DNA from: Bradysia coprophila
Taxonomy: Eukaryota > Arthropoda > Insecta > Diptera > Sciaridae
Assembly (NCBI RefSeq): GCF_014529535.1
Contig: NC_050737.1
Location: 1,362,888 to 1,426,887 of the forward strand
Length of the DNA stretch: 64,000 nt
Direction: 5' to 3'
The translations under genes and the position numbers were made by a program. The notes beneath the pieces are model-generated. The model saw only the letters and a program-made list of their open reading frames with translations, was not told the DNA's origin and did not search any database. Positions 10,893-25,926 of this stretch are shown piece by piece (the first letter of the stretch is position 1; each line of letters begins with the position of its first letter).

Positions 10893-12901
10893 TCATTTGG
10901 AAGCAACAATTGCATTATTCTTATTATCGTTAGTCAGCCCAACACTTTCCTCAGTCAAATCATCCATTTCAACGTCAGTTCGTTTTTGCTTCTCCACTTC
11001 TGGCACAAGAAGTTTATCTCTGCGAAACGATCAACGAAAGCAAAAAAAAATCTTACGAAATGGGCACACTACAAATACCATCGTCATTTACCTAAAAATC
11101 AGCAGCCATAACAGCGCAACAATCATCATCACAGTAGTAAAACCAAACGTCGCATAAGTTCCATGCCTTGTATATACATATCCAACGCACACTGGTCCCA
11201 TAATTCTGCTAAAACATCCCGAACCGGTGATCATGCCCATCCAAACTCCCTGCGGTCTGGGACCAAGAATTTTCGAAAATATGGTTTGAATCAGCGTCAC
11301 ACCAATGGGATATCCGATGCATGTCAAAAAGTAGCCCACCAAGAATTGGACCATTGTTAAAGCGGGTGTTGTCAGGCACCTAACCATTTTCACATTAGTT
11401 CGTCTGGTATGACGAAAATATTTTTGCTTAATTAATTTACCATTCCTGGGATAGTGGACATCCGATTGTTTCAGTGGCGTTTGTGATATTGTCAACGACA
11501 AAAGAAGAATTGGTAGCCATTTGGGGAAGATGATCACCGTAGGGTATATACACTAATCGACCAATCGCCATCAGGAAAAAGCCACCCCATAAGAGGACTG
11601 ATCGCTCATCAAATCTTTTGCACAAAGGGTCTATTGCAACAAAGGTTACGCAAGCAATTACAGCTCCAACCGACATGAGAATGCCCTGCAAATTACGGAA
11701 ATATTTAGACAAGAGGTTCTGTCGGTATTAGTATAAACATACCATGTTCCGCAACGCTTCAGTCTTGGTCCAAGCGAATTGATCCATTGTCAGTGAAGTA
11801 CCAATTCTAAAGAACGACAAAGCAGAAATTAACAATTTTCTGGTCAAAGAAATGTGAAAAGGAATTTAACATTACGTTTCTAACAACACAAAATTAAAGA
11901 CCAACACAAAGAATGCCACGATTAACGTCCAACACGAAAAGTAATCTGGTTTGATTCCCTTCCACGTCTCTTTTTCTGTTTGTTTGCCCTGCAGTTTCAT
12001 GATTTCCTTGGCGGCTATCCGCTTTTCCTGAAATCAAAATCAGATGACTTCATCGCATTTGCATGGAAGCCATGGAAATGTACCTTGAAATATATTGGCA
12101 AAAATAGACAAAAGTTTCCGATTGCCATAAACACATTTAACCATCCAGCAGCCGTGTACATATTCAAACCAGGCAGGAAAGACACTCCTTTGTCGCCTAA
12201 TGGTGTTACAACAGCTTGCAGAGCTGGCCCAACGATAAATCCTAAAACTTGAGCTAGTGAAACCATACTAACAGCTCCAGTTCGTTCCGCCAACCGCGTC
12301 GAATCGGAAAGATATGATCGACACAGCGTGATGTTTGCTGCATAGTCAAAAAGTCATAAAGAAATTTTTGGTCAGATGTCATTCTCACCAAGAAAAAAAA
12401 ATTACCTGATCCAACACCAACCAGGAAACGAGATAGCAACATCCAATATTTTACAGTTGCCGAGGGAAAGTACTCCAAAGTTGAGTACATGGCACTGGCC
12501 ACACAGAATATGGCTATGGAACAAAATAACGGTATCCGAACAGATTTAATTTTATTTCCCCACCATCCGAACAGCGGACTGAACAGCATTTGTCCGAATG
12601 GATTAGATGCAACCACCAATCCCATGAATTCTTTTCCAGCATTGGGATCTAACTGGAAATTTTAAGTTTGCAATTCATTTAAAACATTAAATAAGTCCAA
12701 AAACCCGGCGCTTACTTTATCCAAAAATGGCCATACGCCGGTCAGAACGACGCTGAATCCCAGACTCATCAGAAACATTGTGAAATAAATTATTCGAATG
12801 GACAGCCAACGTGCTGAATATTCAGCTTCCGTTTCCAGTCCATCGTCCGGTATGTTTGTGATTTTCTTATGTTTTTTAAAAAATTTCCTGATGCTGTCCA
12901 T
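10893..12901 (-). CDS. MFSD8: MFSD8/CLN7 lysosomal major facilitator transporter
   Basis: Eight exons (12716-12901, 12406-12652, 12084-12337, 11876-12027, 11743-11806, 11441-11685, 11092-11379, 10893-11019) join in phase to 520 residues; human MFSD8 has 518. Landmarks in order are [19 protein letters not shown] (first membrane helix), [20 protein letters not shown] (the MFS loop 2-3 signature), [59 protein letters not shown] and [11 protein letters not shown]. Family members sit in the lysosomal membrane; loss in humans causes CLN7 neuronal ceroid lipofuscinosis. Several Asn-x-Ser/Thr sites lie in the luminal loop near 11500. All eight exons have acceptable splice sites and no frame break, so the gene looks functional. 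No canonical polyadenylation signal was seen just after the stop. Confidence 0.93.
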
Positions 12902-13035
12902 GTTTTGGTCGTAAAGGTTTGATCTTTTTTATTGAATTTTTTGTCACCTAACGATCATGGTTCTTCTTTTGTTAATTTACTATTGGAGTGCCTGAAATGT
13001 GGAACATTTGGAAGGAATTAAAAAGTGCCGTCTTG

Positions 13036-13416
13036 TCCACAACCAGTGGCATGTGCAGCTTGCCAAAGCTAATCAAACTGTATCATTACTTTTTCGTTTC
13101 CGAATACTTTTGAGTACCGCACAATTGTTTGAATTGGTTTGTGTCAGGCACCTTGTATTTCCTTTCAAAATGTTATACACAATTTTCCTCAAAAAGCTTT
13201 GATATGCCTTGCAGAGGCTGTAAGAGACTGAAACAAACATAATAGCTTAAAGCTTTTTTAAGAATATTGTCTATAAAATTTTGAAATTAAATACAAGGTG
13301 CCTGACAAACTCATTCAAACAATTGTGCGGTACTCAAAAGTATTCGGAAACGAAAAAGTAATGATGCAGTTTGATCAGCTTTGGCAAGTTGCACATGCCA
13401 TGCCAATGGTTGTGGA
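13036..13416. mobile_element. Long foldback element, arms about 126 bp
   Basis: The left arm (13036-13161) and right arm (13288-13416) are inverted copies at roughly 90% identity over their whole length, for example TTGCCAAAGCT.ATCAAACTG and GTGTCAGGCACCTTGTATTT. The 126-bp spacer is unrelated. The arms are long enough to form a strong RNA or DNA hairpin. It lies just upstream of the MFSD8 start. Confidence 0.8.
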
Positions 13417-16400
13417 TTTTCAAGTTGTTAAAATCGACCCACCCTACTCCTAAATATAATTGTTTTGTTGATAATATTCATCGATTCCGTATAAGGTATT
13501 GACTTATCGCTAGCATGTGAAACATTGTTGACATTGAAGTGCATACAAAATTGAACGGTAATTATTAGGACAGAAATTAGAAATGAAACTGGAAATAAAA
13601 CTCTGTTGTAATTTTGTCATTTAAACGAAATGACATGCATTTTGAAAGTTGACGCGTTTTGTACGACAACAAATAAATAGATGAACAAAAATTAAACACT
13701 TCAGGCGTCTCAGTTGAAACCAATTCCTGATGCCAGTCCATGATTGAAATAGAAAATTTTTGTACAAAAAATAGTTATAATTAAACTAGTCAGTTCTTTC
13801 AATTCAGAAGGATTTAAGTAGAAAAAATTACGGATTTACCAGCATGACGTACCTAACACAAGAAAACCTTAAGCTCATTATAAAAGTTTCGTTTTGGTTC
13901 ATTTCTTCCTTATAATTTTAATAAAAAAGTCGCGTAAAATTTGGAGAATGGAGAGTCTACTTATCAATCATATCCCGAGCAATATAATTAAATACTGCTC
14001 ACATTATATGAACATTTAATTTTTAATACTGCTTCCTTTCAAGCAGTAAATGTTCAGATACTGTGAAAAGTATTTACTCGTACCATTATGTTTCCTCTTG
14101 TATACTAAAAGTCATTCTGTCATGAATTCTCGTCGAAGCAACATCCTTGTGAGGCGACATGTAAAACAAATGTTCAAAAATAAGAAAATCCATGAAACAT
14201 TTTCTTATCAGTTCACATTATACTGTTAATTCCGTTGGCGTTTTTCTTGTTAGGCGTATCTGCAGGGCTTTCTCTTGTTAGGACTATGTCTAGGGCTTTG
14301 TCTCGTTAGGTATAAGGGATTGTCGGGCGACAGCGGATATTAACAGACAAATGTGCAACTTTGTTTCAACAATTTTCTCATTCCTTAAAGTCAACAAAGA
14401 TTGTGACTAAACGAAGGTAATCAAAACCGAAAGTGTCATATTTCATGGAAAGCACTTTTGCGGAAAATTTCAACTTTCTCAGAAATGTCACTAGAGCGTC
14501 ATCAGTATAAAGAAGTATATGGCGATATGCTCAATAAGTATATGGAAGTGTATATTCATATACTTCTATATACTGGTTTTGTATGGGAAAAAATCGAAAA
14601 AAGGGTATCCAAATAATTCACAGTTTACAAGGAAATAGTCATATACTTTCATATACTTTTTCGTCGATTTTTTTTTTTTTTGCTCGTGATGTCGACCTAT
14701 AGTAGGTGAATATCGTAATCCTTCTACTATTAAATGAAAATTTTTATTTTCTTTAATAATTGAATATTAGCTGGCAGGAATAAAACGGATATTTTTTACA
14801 ACTATTTACAACTATACAACTATTGACATATAGTCAATGACAAGGAAAAAATGTTATACTTCCTTTGAAAAGATAAAAATCATAGAGACAAAACACAGTT
14901 AGAACATTACATTCAGTCGAGGATGTATAAATATGTCAGCTATTTGCATTCATCTAGGATACAATAATATCTTACACGCGAACTTATAAAACTGAAACTG
15001 AACTTTTCTTCTGTTTGACTGTTATTTGAATTTATTTGCCCTGAGGCTTGTTGAAGAATTCAAAGTGAACTCAACTTCACAAGAACTGCATCTCTCAATC
15101 CCACTGTCTGCGTTAGTAATTGCCTTCACCGTCTACTAGTGAGGACTTCATCGTTCACATTTTCGTTGCATTGACATAAAACGACATCTAGAACTCTACC
15201 AATTTGTTTTTGAAACCATCCATTTCCTCTATTTGCCCACTACATAGTCAAAAAGGTCACGGTTAATCATAATATTAAACATTCAAGCGGTTAATAGAAT
15301 CATCACCATTAGGAATTAGCCTAGTAACCAAACAAGAAAAATGAAACACGATGACTTTCGGCAACATATCTCACAAATACAAAAGCGATTGAAATGACTG
15401 ATTTGTTCACTGATATCGCACTGTATTTAAGACAAGAAAATAAATATTCAAGATATACACTCTTTGCAGATCCAAAAAAAACGTCATCTTTTTTTTCCTT
15501 ACTTCTTCTCTGATAGTAGAAGCTTCCACAGCACCAAACGATACGGATAAACAGTTCAAGCGATCACACAATAATAAACAAAATATTCTTTTAATAGAAC
15601 CACGAATTCGGTATCTCCAATTCGAATGAAATCTTAATTTCAAGTTTACACTAATCACTCTGTTTGATTTGGTTTATAATTATTATTTTTTACAATCAAC
15701 TCTTGTCGTATCAACTGACACGGTAGCAATCGTAACGAAAAAAAAATCAAACAAAAAAAATCGTTTTTTATCTATATAAACGGCAGAGATATATAAATTT
15801 ATCAATCCGATAAGTGTACATCCATATTACAATTCATAAATTCACATTTTGTTTTATTAAAACCGTGTCGGTGTGATTAAATACTGGAGCTCTACATCAT
15901 TGTGTGTATAGTAACAAATATGAAATGTTTTTTGTTGTTATACTCCTCGATGTCTGCTACTCTGCAACAATGGATTATGGTGTGTATTGCAGAGAACAAA
16001 GAACAGATGTGGTATTGCGGAGACATGTTTACACATATTTTGTCTGATAAGAAGAGACGAAAATATTTTTATCGAAGAACAGTTCATGTTCCAAACGGAA
16101 ATACTGGAACATTGGACTCGGAAAAATAAGTTTCCAGTTCATTTATGTTTCATGGTGTTATGCGATAAAATTCATTAATCAAACAAACAAAAACCAACTT
16201 TTTCTAATTCGTCAACATTCAATACATTGTTCATAAAATTGAACGATCAATTTGGAAATTTATATACTCTTATAGGTATAATACGTACATTGTTGTCAAT
16301 ATAGTGAACAATGGCATGGCACAGAAAATTCACATTAGAAATTTGTATATTTATTTAAACAACACAACAACAGCACAACAGTTCGTTCTTATCACAATGT

Positions 16401-19375
16401 ATAAACACGTAAAAGTTCATTGAATAGACTCTAAACAGTATTATTATACACTGTGTAACAGAAAGACGACTAAAATAAAAGTTCACTTCGGCCGAGACCT
16501 CGACCAAAATGACAACAAAATTTTACCAATTTTTTTTTTTTGATTATTTACATTATTACGATCAACGGAGATTGCACACATAATTTGGTGTGTTGTTGCT
16601 ATAATATATAGTCGATGTGGAGAAAGTCTTTTTTTTCGTTTATTTTTCATTTTAAAAATACGATTTCTGCAATCAAATTATTTTACCTTGACTTTTTCGT
16701 TTTTTGGCGATCGTTTGTATAAGAAGTATAATTGATTTGAGCAAAAACAAAAAAAAAATTGTTTGATTTTATTTAAGCTGTTATCACCACACACAACTCC
16801 AACTACCACACCAGACCGTTTTTTTCAATCATTTTCTATGTCTAAAAACAAAGTATACTTTTAGTTGATTGATTTGATATAAACTGAAATTATTTAAGTA
16901 CACATGTAGACACAGGCACAATCCGAAAGTAGAATTTACTCTCGCATGCGCAATATCATTAAATACTTTATCTTTTCGACTTGGTTTTTTGTTTTAAGCC
17001 ATCGTTCAAGCCAACGATATTACTATTTTACATACATTTATACTTACAATGTACACCATTCATGCATTCAATATTTATACGTATGAAAATAGTGGTTACT
17101 GTCGGTCCTCAGTGTATTGTACCTACAATGGATTTGGTTTGTTCATTGAATAAAATGTCATTGAGATAGTTTCGTCAACGCATCATTTTATTTATGGTGA
17201 CGACATATTGTAGTTACAGTCTTTTTTTTAATTGGAATAATATATAAAAATGTTACGATCATCCGAAATTGAACGGTGCCTTCGTCGTTCATCATACAGA
17301 TCTATTGAAGCTAGTTTTGTGTATATTGTGAGAATATACATGGAAATCATGTATTGGTATTTTGGATGAACATAACAGAAAATGCAATGAACTTGTTAGA
17401 TTTTCTGTATAAAAATACAATGACGACGAAGACGCTATATTATAGATCTCTATACCGACTTATACATATAATATGCATTCCGTATTCAACTGCATTGTTG
17501 TCTTTATGCATTTTGTACAAGCAGGTTTGGGTAACATGTAGATGAATCATAAATATGAATTCGATTCAATATTATTGAACGCTGATACGGGTTCAGATGA
17601 GGGTAAATTATATTGTGAACGAACAATTGACTAAGGTCAGGGATAATAGAAGATTATGCAACTGTTTTGGATGGAAAGGCAAATGTTGAGAATAATTTCA
17701 TAACCGCGAGGTTATCATCGATTAAATGCAGCGACTAATTTTAGGATAACATTTTCCCATTTTTTTCCAGTTTTCTTAAATTTTCCCGAAAATTATTTTA
17801 GAAAATTTGGGAAAATGTAGAAAAATTGTTTTCTCAAAAATAGTCCCTGATTAAATAAGGGCTACATTAAAGCTGTGAGAGTCTGGTGCCACTTACAGAG
17901 CGCGTCCAAAGTATCGCTTGTAATTCTTAATTAATTCTTATTAGATCAAGGAAAAACAAGGCAACCAAAACTTGTTAAAGAAAAAATTGCACGAAATTTA
18001 TACACATCCGTATAATAACTGTTATGGCGGTTGTTCGTCTTCGAAATTATTGGCAAAAATAAAATTTTAGTGATCGATCCAAATAGAACAACGACTTGAT
18101 TCACAATATTGGTGTTCCACTAAGATTTACAAAAAAAAACTTTGATTGAAATTCTCTTAGTTTTTATTTATTTTATCTACGCGCACCATTTTCCACCATA
18201 ACGAACTTTTGTGTCTTCAGAATCGAAAGAAATTATGGAGACTGGCTGCAAAAATCCTGAAAATATGTTTATGTTCACGGAAGGGAAATGTCGCACGAAA
18301 TGTACTCTAACGAACAAACGAAATATATTTTCTCAATGAAATTACTATACCAATCAGATAGCATCATTTCGCTAGACGTATGTAGATATCCTAACCACCA
18401 GTTGATTGTAACCACTGCCAAATCAGCTCTTTGCTATATTAATACATAATTTTCCCGCAATTTTTCCAAATAAACATGGCTGGTCTATCGATTTTTCTGT
18501 ACCAACTTATGACGATATTTGGATTGTTTAGGTCATGCGTTGTTGAGACGCAACATATTTGGTGATTGAAAATTGTCGAAGGAACATTCACTTTTTCCAT
18601 AAAAGTGTAGAATTGTAAATTTCCTTTATTCAGTTGTGGTTATATTTCCGTGATTTTTGTGAGGTAATATTGTCATTCGGCCGACACGTTTCGATTAATT
18701 GTAAAGGGAGATATCGTTCGTTTTATCGAAATTGCTTTTGTAAATAAGAAAAAATTGTGCAAAATTTAATCGGAAATTTTTCTTCCATACGGAACATATT
18801 GGAGTAACCCATTTTATTTACGTGATGCACTATTGCGTTTTTGCTTTGTCGTTTGATTTTGTCCATGAGTCATAATATGAGTCAGTTCTTTAGAACACCC
18901 GTTAAGTGTTATTTTGACCACTAAATAAGCCATTTGTGAGGGTAAATTTTTAAGGCCAATATTGACAAATGTTGACCTCGACCCGATACGTAAACTATAG
19001 TCACAATATGCCACCATTCATTAATAAAAAATGAATTGATTGACTCAGAAGAACCATTAATGGAGTTAACAGTTGATTCAGTGTGGAACGTGGTACTTTA
19101 ACGACTTGAAGCCAGTTACCATTCACAGTCTAGACATTTCATTTTATTTCGGTCATTCTGGGAAGGGTCAAAGATTTTTCAAAACAGATTTGTTACCAGA
19201 TGTGTTGTGTAACGAAAAACCAGCGAGCTTATTTCTCACTTCTGTTTTTCGTTAATTTTTTGCAAATAGTAATTGGATGCAAAAGCTGAACAGCTTTCAT
19301 TATTTTCAGTTCTCGCTCGACGATACTAACTCGTAATGAATATGTTTTAGAAATGATTTGAATAAAATTCTAAAA
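13417..19375. other. Six-kilobase gene-poor stretch upstream of BIG3
   Basis: I found no conserved reading frame, no tRNA-like element and no rRNA. It has A/T runs, a short tandem repeat (14238-14320) and scattered GTATATG/CATATAC motifs around 14510-14660. The right part may hold the promoter or 5' untranslated exons of the BIG3 gene, but nothing in the sequence fixes them. Confidence 0.5.
14238..14320 (+). repeat. Short tandem repeat, period about 28 bp
   Basis: About two and a half copies of a unit beginning CTTGTTAGG and ending AGGGCTTT follow one another, with substitutions between copies. Confidence 0.6.
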
Positions 19376-22300
19376 ATGGAGGACATTCTTCAGCAAATCA
19401 TTAAAGATGCTACGGGAACGAAATTTAATCATTTGAGAAACGGAGCCCAAAATGCTCTTGGTAAGGAATCTGCTGTTATGGCTCACTTGACCATCAAATT
19501 TTATTGAATAAACTTTTCATTACAAATTAAAGATAAATTGCATCGTCAACATGGCATGCACAGGGACAGAGATCCATCGTACGAATTACGATCGGTCTCG
19601 TTATTCGCAATGCAACTGGCATTGGAAACTCGACGACCGAAATTTGTAACGATGGCCTTGAATGGGATGCACGTAAGACTGCGAAAGAATTTTCGGGTTA
19701 TTGTTAAACATAACTCACCCATCCGTCGATTTTCAGCGAATCATCAAGGACGAACGTTTCTATATCGGACTCGAGCCGGAAGATGATTCGGTATGGTTGC
19801 CAGCCCAGCTTTTGCGAGCAACCTCAAGTGTTTCATCGCAAAACGGATCTTCTTTCAATGAAGAAACATTGGTGAACGTCTTGCGCCTATTCCTGGCAAT
19901 GGCTTGCACGCCCACATGCACATTGAACGGGAGATTACTGATCGAAATTCTGTCACGATGCGGTAGGGATTAGTTGCTATTTGTAAAATTCTTTTTAGCT
20001 AATCGATCCATTGTTCAGGTGAATGTTGGGAGAATGGAGCCCGGGCTATAAAAGCGGCGAGTCTGGCAGCAGCGAGTCAATGTTTACGAACATTTTGTTC
20101 ATTCCTTCAAGACGAGGCCGATGAAATCTTGAAATCAACAACGCCAGGACTTATGAATGCTGCACAAGCAACAGCTGTGTACAACGAAGTGATTCCTGTT
20201 ATGCAATGGCTATGTAGTCGTCTTATAGAACCGAGGTAATCGCAAAGATGCTGTGATTCTATGTGAGAATCGACATAACATTATTTTCTGATTGTAGAAT
20301 TTCCAGTCCCAAAAAGAACGACACCGGCGGCTCATTATTCCTGACCGAATGTATTCTTTCGTTAGCTTCAACCCTTCCTCGAAATGTGCAAACGAATCCA
20401 CACTTTACCGCATTTTTGTGGCAGAAATTTTGTCCTACACTGGCTGCTGCATTAGGTTCACCTAATCGCGTCACTTTGGACAAAAAGTTCACCTATATGT
20501 ACGGAACTTTGCCAAGCAACTAATATTTGATCATTATGACCAATGTTCTGTACATCGTTTTGCAGGGACGCACTTCACATAATTGAAAATGAGACTCGTG
20601 GATTTTTCACAGGACCCGGTCTCGATGCACCACAGGCGCGTTGTGTATACTTAACTGCAATCGAATTGGTGCGCATAGCTGGCGCACAAGCATCATTACG
20701 ACCAATGTTAGAAGCACTGTTTCACCGGATGATTTTATTACCATCGCCTCAAAACCGAACCGAGCCATTGCGATGTGTAAAAGAGATTTTTAAGTAATTC
20801 AATCTGCCTGCGATTCGAATGTAATTATTATTATCTATAAATGGTATTTCTCCCAAACTACAGGAGTCCAGCCAGGCTTGTCGATTTGACTGTTATTTTG
20901 TTTGTCGACAAAAATCAGGGTCAAAGCTGCAGTGACGACATGGCTTTATTTAGATTGATAATTGATGCTATGGAAGAATGTGCATTATCTGGCCAGACCT
21001 GTGAAAGTGCACTGCACACAAGTGTGGAATGTATTGTCGCTCTTCTAGCAAGCTTACAGACACTGTGCACCGGCGATTTGGATAACAATATTATCAGCGA
21101 AAACACGGTTAAGATCCTAAACGGTCGTTACAGTAAATTAAGAGAGGTGGACTACACCGGACCATTGACCTACCAGTCAATGGCACGATTACCAGCCGCT
21201 TACAGAGACGCTGTTGCCGAGTTACGTCAGCATGGATTTGAAACATCTTCTGGTTCGGAAAGCGATCTGGAACAAATTGATCCGGAAATTGTGTCAAATG
21301 GCTCAGGCGATACCGAGGGCCCGGAAGACGAACTACCATCATCGGATGATGTTTCTGCGAAGAATGAATCGAATTGGCCGTATTCATACTTGGAAGCGCC
21401 GGCGCCAGTTCGTACTGATGGTGACTTTGATAGGCATCATGCCAGGGAATTTAGCAAGTCGTTGGCTAAAGACTTGGTACCGAAACTGTTACGGTTGAAA
21501 AGTTCGGTTGAAGTGGACGAAGCTTTGCAAGAGTTTGCCTCGTCGGTTTGTCAAGAAAACAGTTTGAGCTATTCCGATTTTGAATATAACTTGACTGCCA
21601 TGAATGCCGATGGAATTTATTTGGCCACGTGTTCAGCTCTTTTGCTGAGCATTCAATTGATGAAGTCAGGTCATTATGACCAAGAGATGGTAATTTTCAT
21701 ATGGACTTTAAACGAAAGATATCTTCATCACTTCCAATAAATTTCAGGAACCAGTTTTCATTCCTCTATCGGAACAACAGTTTGTCACCTCAGTTCAAAA
21801 TACTGGGGTCCTAGTGTACTTGTCGACGTTCTGGTTATGTGAGTTGTACCAGTGCATCTTAGCATCCAATCCGTTGGCCAGTTTGCAACGAGAAGACGTC
21901 AAGGACACACATTGTGCATTGATCGATTTACTACAAGACGCCGGCGGATTTGGAGCAACTCAAATGCTTTCTGACTGGCAACATTTACAGTCGATTACTG
22001 CGCTACAACCAGAAATCAATGAACGGAAGGAGGCTGCGAGAAAGTTATCTCGTCGATTGCTCACATGTTGTTGGGACTCTATGGTGGCCGTGTTGAGTGC
22101 TGGACTAGGTCAAGAGGCACAATCAACCAAAAACCGTTTGGTCGCACTATCACAGAAAACATTGAAAATCAAAAGACGCTATCATCACGGCGGTGAGGCT
22201 CTGTTTGCTTTAAGTTTGGATGGACTTCATGCGGTGAGTATTGTTGAAGGTTTATTTACCTACTTGTCTTTATACTGTGATTCTGAACCACAGGCAGCCA

Positions 22301-25300
22301 CGTTGAGCAACTCATTGAGCCTACAACATTTGGCTGGAAAAATTCTAAATCTTCTTGCGGGCAACGTTTGTCAGACTGTAGGACCCAGAATCACAGCTAG
22401 CCAAGCGCTTTCCATGGATGTGGTCTTAAGTGGAGGACTGGAACTTGGTTCATACAGTTCGGAATGTTGGTTGCCTGTATTTACTGTGTGTCGGCACGTA
22501 ACACAGCTGGAACATGAACTGTTCAGCTTGCAAAATACTATTGGAACTAGCAGCAATGGTTCGAGAGACTACGAGACTGGCGAAAAAACAGCGGTTGTGG
22601 CAGCGGGAACTGGAAGTGATAAGTTGAATCTGACATCGTGTCCGATTGATGACGACGAGACTTGGTAAATATTTTTGTATACGAACACTCAAGATCTGAG
22701 ATTTGACAATGCCTTCGGTTTTAGTGTCGATGTGTACAGTTTCTTGCAAGCGCCGCATCAAAACCCAACGACAAATGTGGCATCAATTCTGAAACACTAC
22801 ACCGTATCCAATGAAACATCATCACTTCTGAGTCAGTCCGATTCAGCCAAAATTCTATCGTCGTTATCGCATCAAGCCGATAATCTCTTCTCCGACTCAG
22901 CGGATCGATTGAGCTTACCGCCACTCTGTCAGTTCATCAAGAGTTTATGCCGTGCATCCAGAGAGCAACTGTACAGAAGTTCGAGTTTGAAACGAGGATC
23001 GAAAGTTTGGTGGCCCACTCGATCCAGAAAACAAAAGAACGATTCGCTTCCGCTATCACTCTTATTGCATCGTGTTGGTGATGTGACGTTACGCGTATTT
23101 CGTAGCTCTAGACCGCTACTTCATATATTTAAAATGTGGGCTATAGCTGGGCCCCATTTGATGGATGTAAGTTACGATAGTATTGTTAGGGGGACACAGT
23201 CAATGATTTTGTTTTATTGCAGGCGGCTTGTCATCGCGATCGAACCATATCAAAACGGGCTATAGAATACATTCAAGATATCATTACGGCTTTGCTGGTG
23301 GAACAATCGGAGCTTCCACATTTTCACTTTAATGAGGCGCTGTTGAAACCGTTCGAAAATTTACTTAGCATGGAAACGTGCGATATAGATGTTCAGGTAT
23401 GACGTCAAAACCAATGAATTTAAGAAGACAATTTTAAACAACAAAAAATTGCAGGATCAAATAGTGGCATGCTTGTACGAAATTGTCGAAGCTCATCGTA
23501 CCGAAATTCGTTCCGGCTGGCGTCCACTGTTTGGCACCTTAAGGAATGCCCGCAATCGACCATTAAACATTGCCAACATTACCGACATATTTCGAGTGTT
23601 TCTGGATAGTGACAATACGTTGGTGTTCGCCAATGCTGGACTGGACTGTATATTGTGTCTCCTGTCCTACTTGGAAATATCGGGTGGGAATGGTAATGCT
23701 GGTCATTCGGGCAATGCAGATGATGACAATTCATTCCGTCCGGCTGAGTTTCTTCACGACACATTAAAGTTTCTCGAACGATGTGCATCGATACTGGCGT
23801 TCATGTACAATATGCCCAAATGTCCGAACTTCCATTCGGCCTATAAGATCAAGGGCATTTCGTACACCCATGTCATCGATGCAAATATTCCCAATTCAAT
23901 GGAAAATTTCACTTACTTCGGAAACGATTATCTGCAGAACAAGAATGAACAGCACATGATTTCGTACCGGTCACTGCACATTGACAAAGAATCAATTACG
24001 AAAATTGACGATCTGGACAAAACCAGCGGAGTGCTGAAGGTGTGGTTCTTACTGTTGGATGGCCTGACGAATTCCTTGATTGTTTGTCCGTCGCTGCATC
24101 AGGCTCCGATTCTTCAAACCATTCTCAAATTGTTCAAAAATCTGTCCAACAGTCCAGGAATCGATTTCGGATTCTATTGCATCAATCATCTGTTGATACC
24201 AATGATACAAGACTGGTTGCGCTACGTGAATAAAACTCACAACAACTGGCATCCCATTGAGAAAAATTTCAAGCATTGTTGCGGAATGACCACCGATTTA
24301 GTGGTAGAATTTATTGAAAAATCTCGCAAGAAATTCAGTAAAACCAATGGCAACAATGTCAAGGCCAAAGTAACATCGGTTCAACGACCAGTTGATAATC
24401 TCAAATTTGCTCAAATTAGAATTCAAAAGGTGGACACATCATCCAGTGACGACAGTAACATTGTCGAGACACCAACGAAAATTCCAGCCGCCGCAACGCT
24501 GGCTCTGAAGCAATTGCTACTAGTATTAATTGAATGTTCAGCTCAAACCCAAGAGACAATAGCCCGTGTTGGTGTTTCTTGCCTCAAGCATGTGATACTG
24601 TCGACCGGACGGTTGTTTAACGAAAATCAGTGGATGATCGCATGTTCAGCCATACATCGAGCGTCAACCGTGACTATAGCACCACTGAGACAACTATCTT
24701 TCGCTTTCCATGAGAAATCGAATAGCTTTTACGGCGATTGTGCCAATGTAAAGGTGGCCGCAAGAAAAGACTGCACAATTGATGAGCTCAATCGAATTAA
24801 TGGACTGGCGCAACAGGTCTTTCTAATGGATGGTCAGAGAGATCAACGTGATATGAAAAGTAATGGACAATCCGATACGAAGGTGATCGCCGACGATCGC
24901 AGTTATTCGTTCTTGCTGTATCCGCTGACCAGCAGTTTCGGTCAAAATTTAGATAATTTTGTTATTCGCATTCCATATCGTAGTGTCGTCGTCGGTCTGT
25001 TAGCCAATCAAATGCTTCTGCAGGTTGTGGCCAAACTTTTACTGGGAAATCTGAAATGTGTGCCACGCGAAGTCCACTCATGCATTTCAGATAATTATTC
25101 GTCGGAAAATACGGAACAAATCGAGCTGGGATTTCGATCAAAGGAGATACTGCTACGGTGTGCCAAGCAGTATTTGACCAGTTCCATTGAGTTCGATTCG
25201 AGACCAGGACTGAAATTTTTAATGCAAAAAGTTGCCAACATTGATTTTGCCGCCAATCTTTATAAGCAAATGACCTCGTCCTGGATGATCTATTATGTGG

Positions 25301-25926
25301 CCATGGTGGATTCATATTTGAATGACATTGATAACTACAATTTAACAACGGACGATCTGACATATATCCTAGAGTCCTGTTCAAGACTGAACACGTCGAC
25401 CGTCAAGAAAAAAGAGAATTTCGTTCGGTATCTATTCTCGCTACAAGACGCTTGGAATCTAGTCTGCGAAGTGTTTTTGAATTATTCCAACGGACACAAT
25501 ACCGAAAACGGTCCCTGGAACGGAACCGATGAAATTTTGGATAATAGAAACGTGGAAAATGAAAACAACGAACAGCAGTCCAGTGACGAGTCACATCCAA
25601 ATCAGGAAGAAAATATTTCAATGTCAACACTGGTCTATTGCAACCAGCGAACAAATCCGTTCGATTCGTTGCGACTGAATAAGACCGATTCGATGTTGGA
25701 ATCGAAAACGATCTCACCGGAAATCGAACAGCAACGAGCGACCAGCATATACAAGGATTTGAATTACAAACGGTCTGCATTGGCTCAGTTAGTGGTGGCG
25801 TCTATTGAGTTATTAAGATCGCTGCCCGAAAGTCAAGCAGACAACTTAAGACTGCTAATGACACCGACAATACGCGAAGCTTTTCGTTTGGTTCAATGCA
25901 ATGAAACTAATGTTAACAAATTGTAA
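19376..25926 (+). CDS. ARFGEF3: ARFGEF3/BIG3-type Sec7-family protein
   Basis: Eleven exons (19376-19460, 19533-19672, 19737-19962, 20019-20235, 20298-20498, 20566-20793, 20864-21689, 21748-22664, 22725-23166, 23223-23396, 23455-25926) join in phase to about 1975 residues; human BIG3 has 2177. The start MEDILQQIIKDATGTKF matches the family N-terminus. Other landmarks are LQLALE-type MQLALETRRPKF, AIELVRIAG, ALLLSIQLM, ACHRDRTISKRAIEYI, PHFHFNEALLKPFE, RSGWRPLFGTL, ETIARVGVSCLKHV and a C-terminal IREAFRLV. An acidic, serine-rich linker lies near 21250-21370. BIG3 relatives act at secretory granules and lack a normal catalytic Sec7 glutamate; I did not find a canonical Sec7 active site here either. 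The exon 5 donor (GTACGG at 20499) is the least certain join; GTTCAC 12 bases earlier keeps the same phase. The last exon is unusually long, 2472 bp. Confidence 0.9.
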
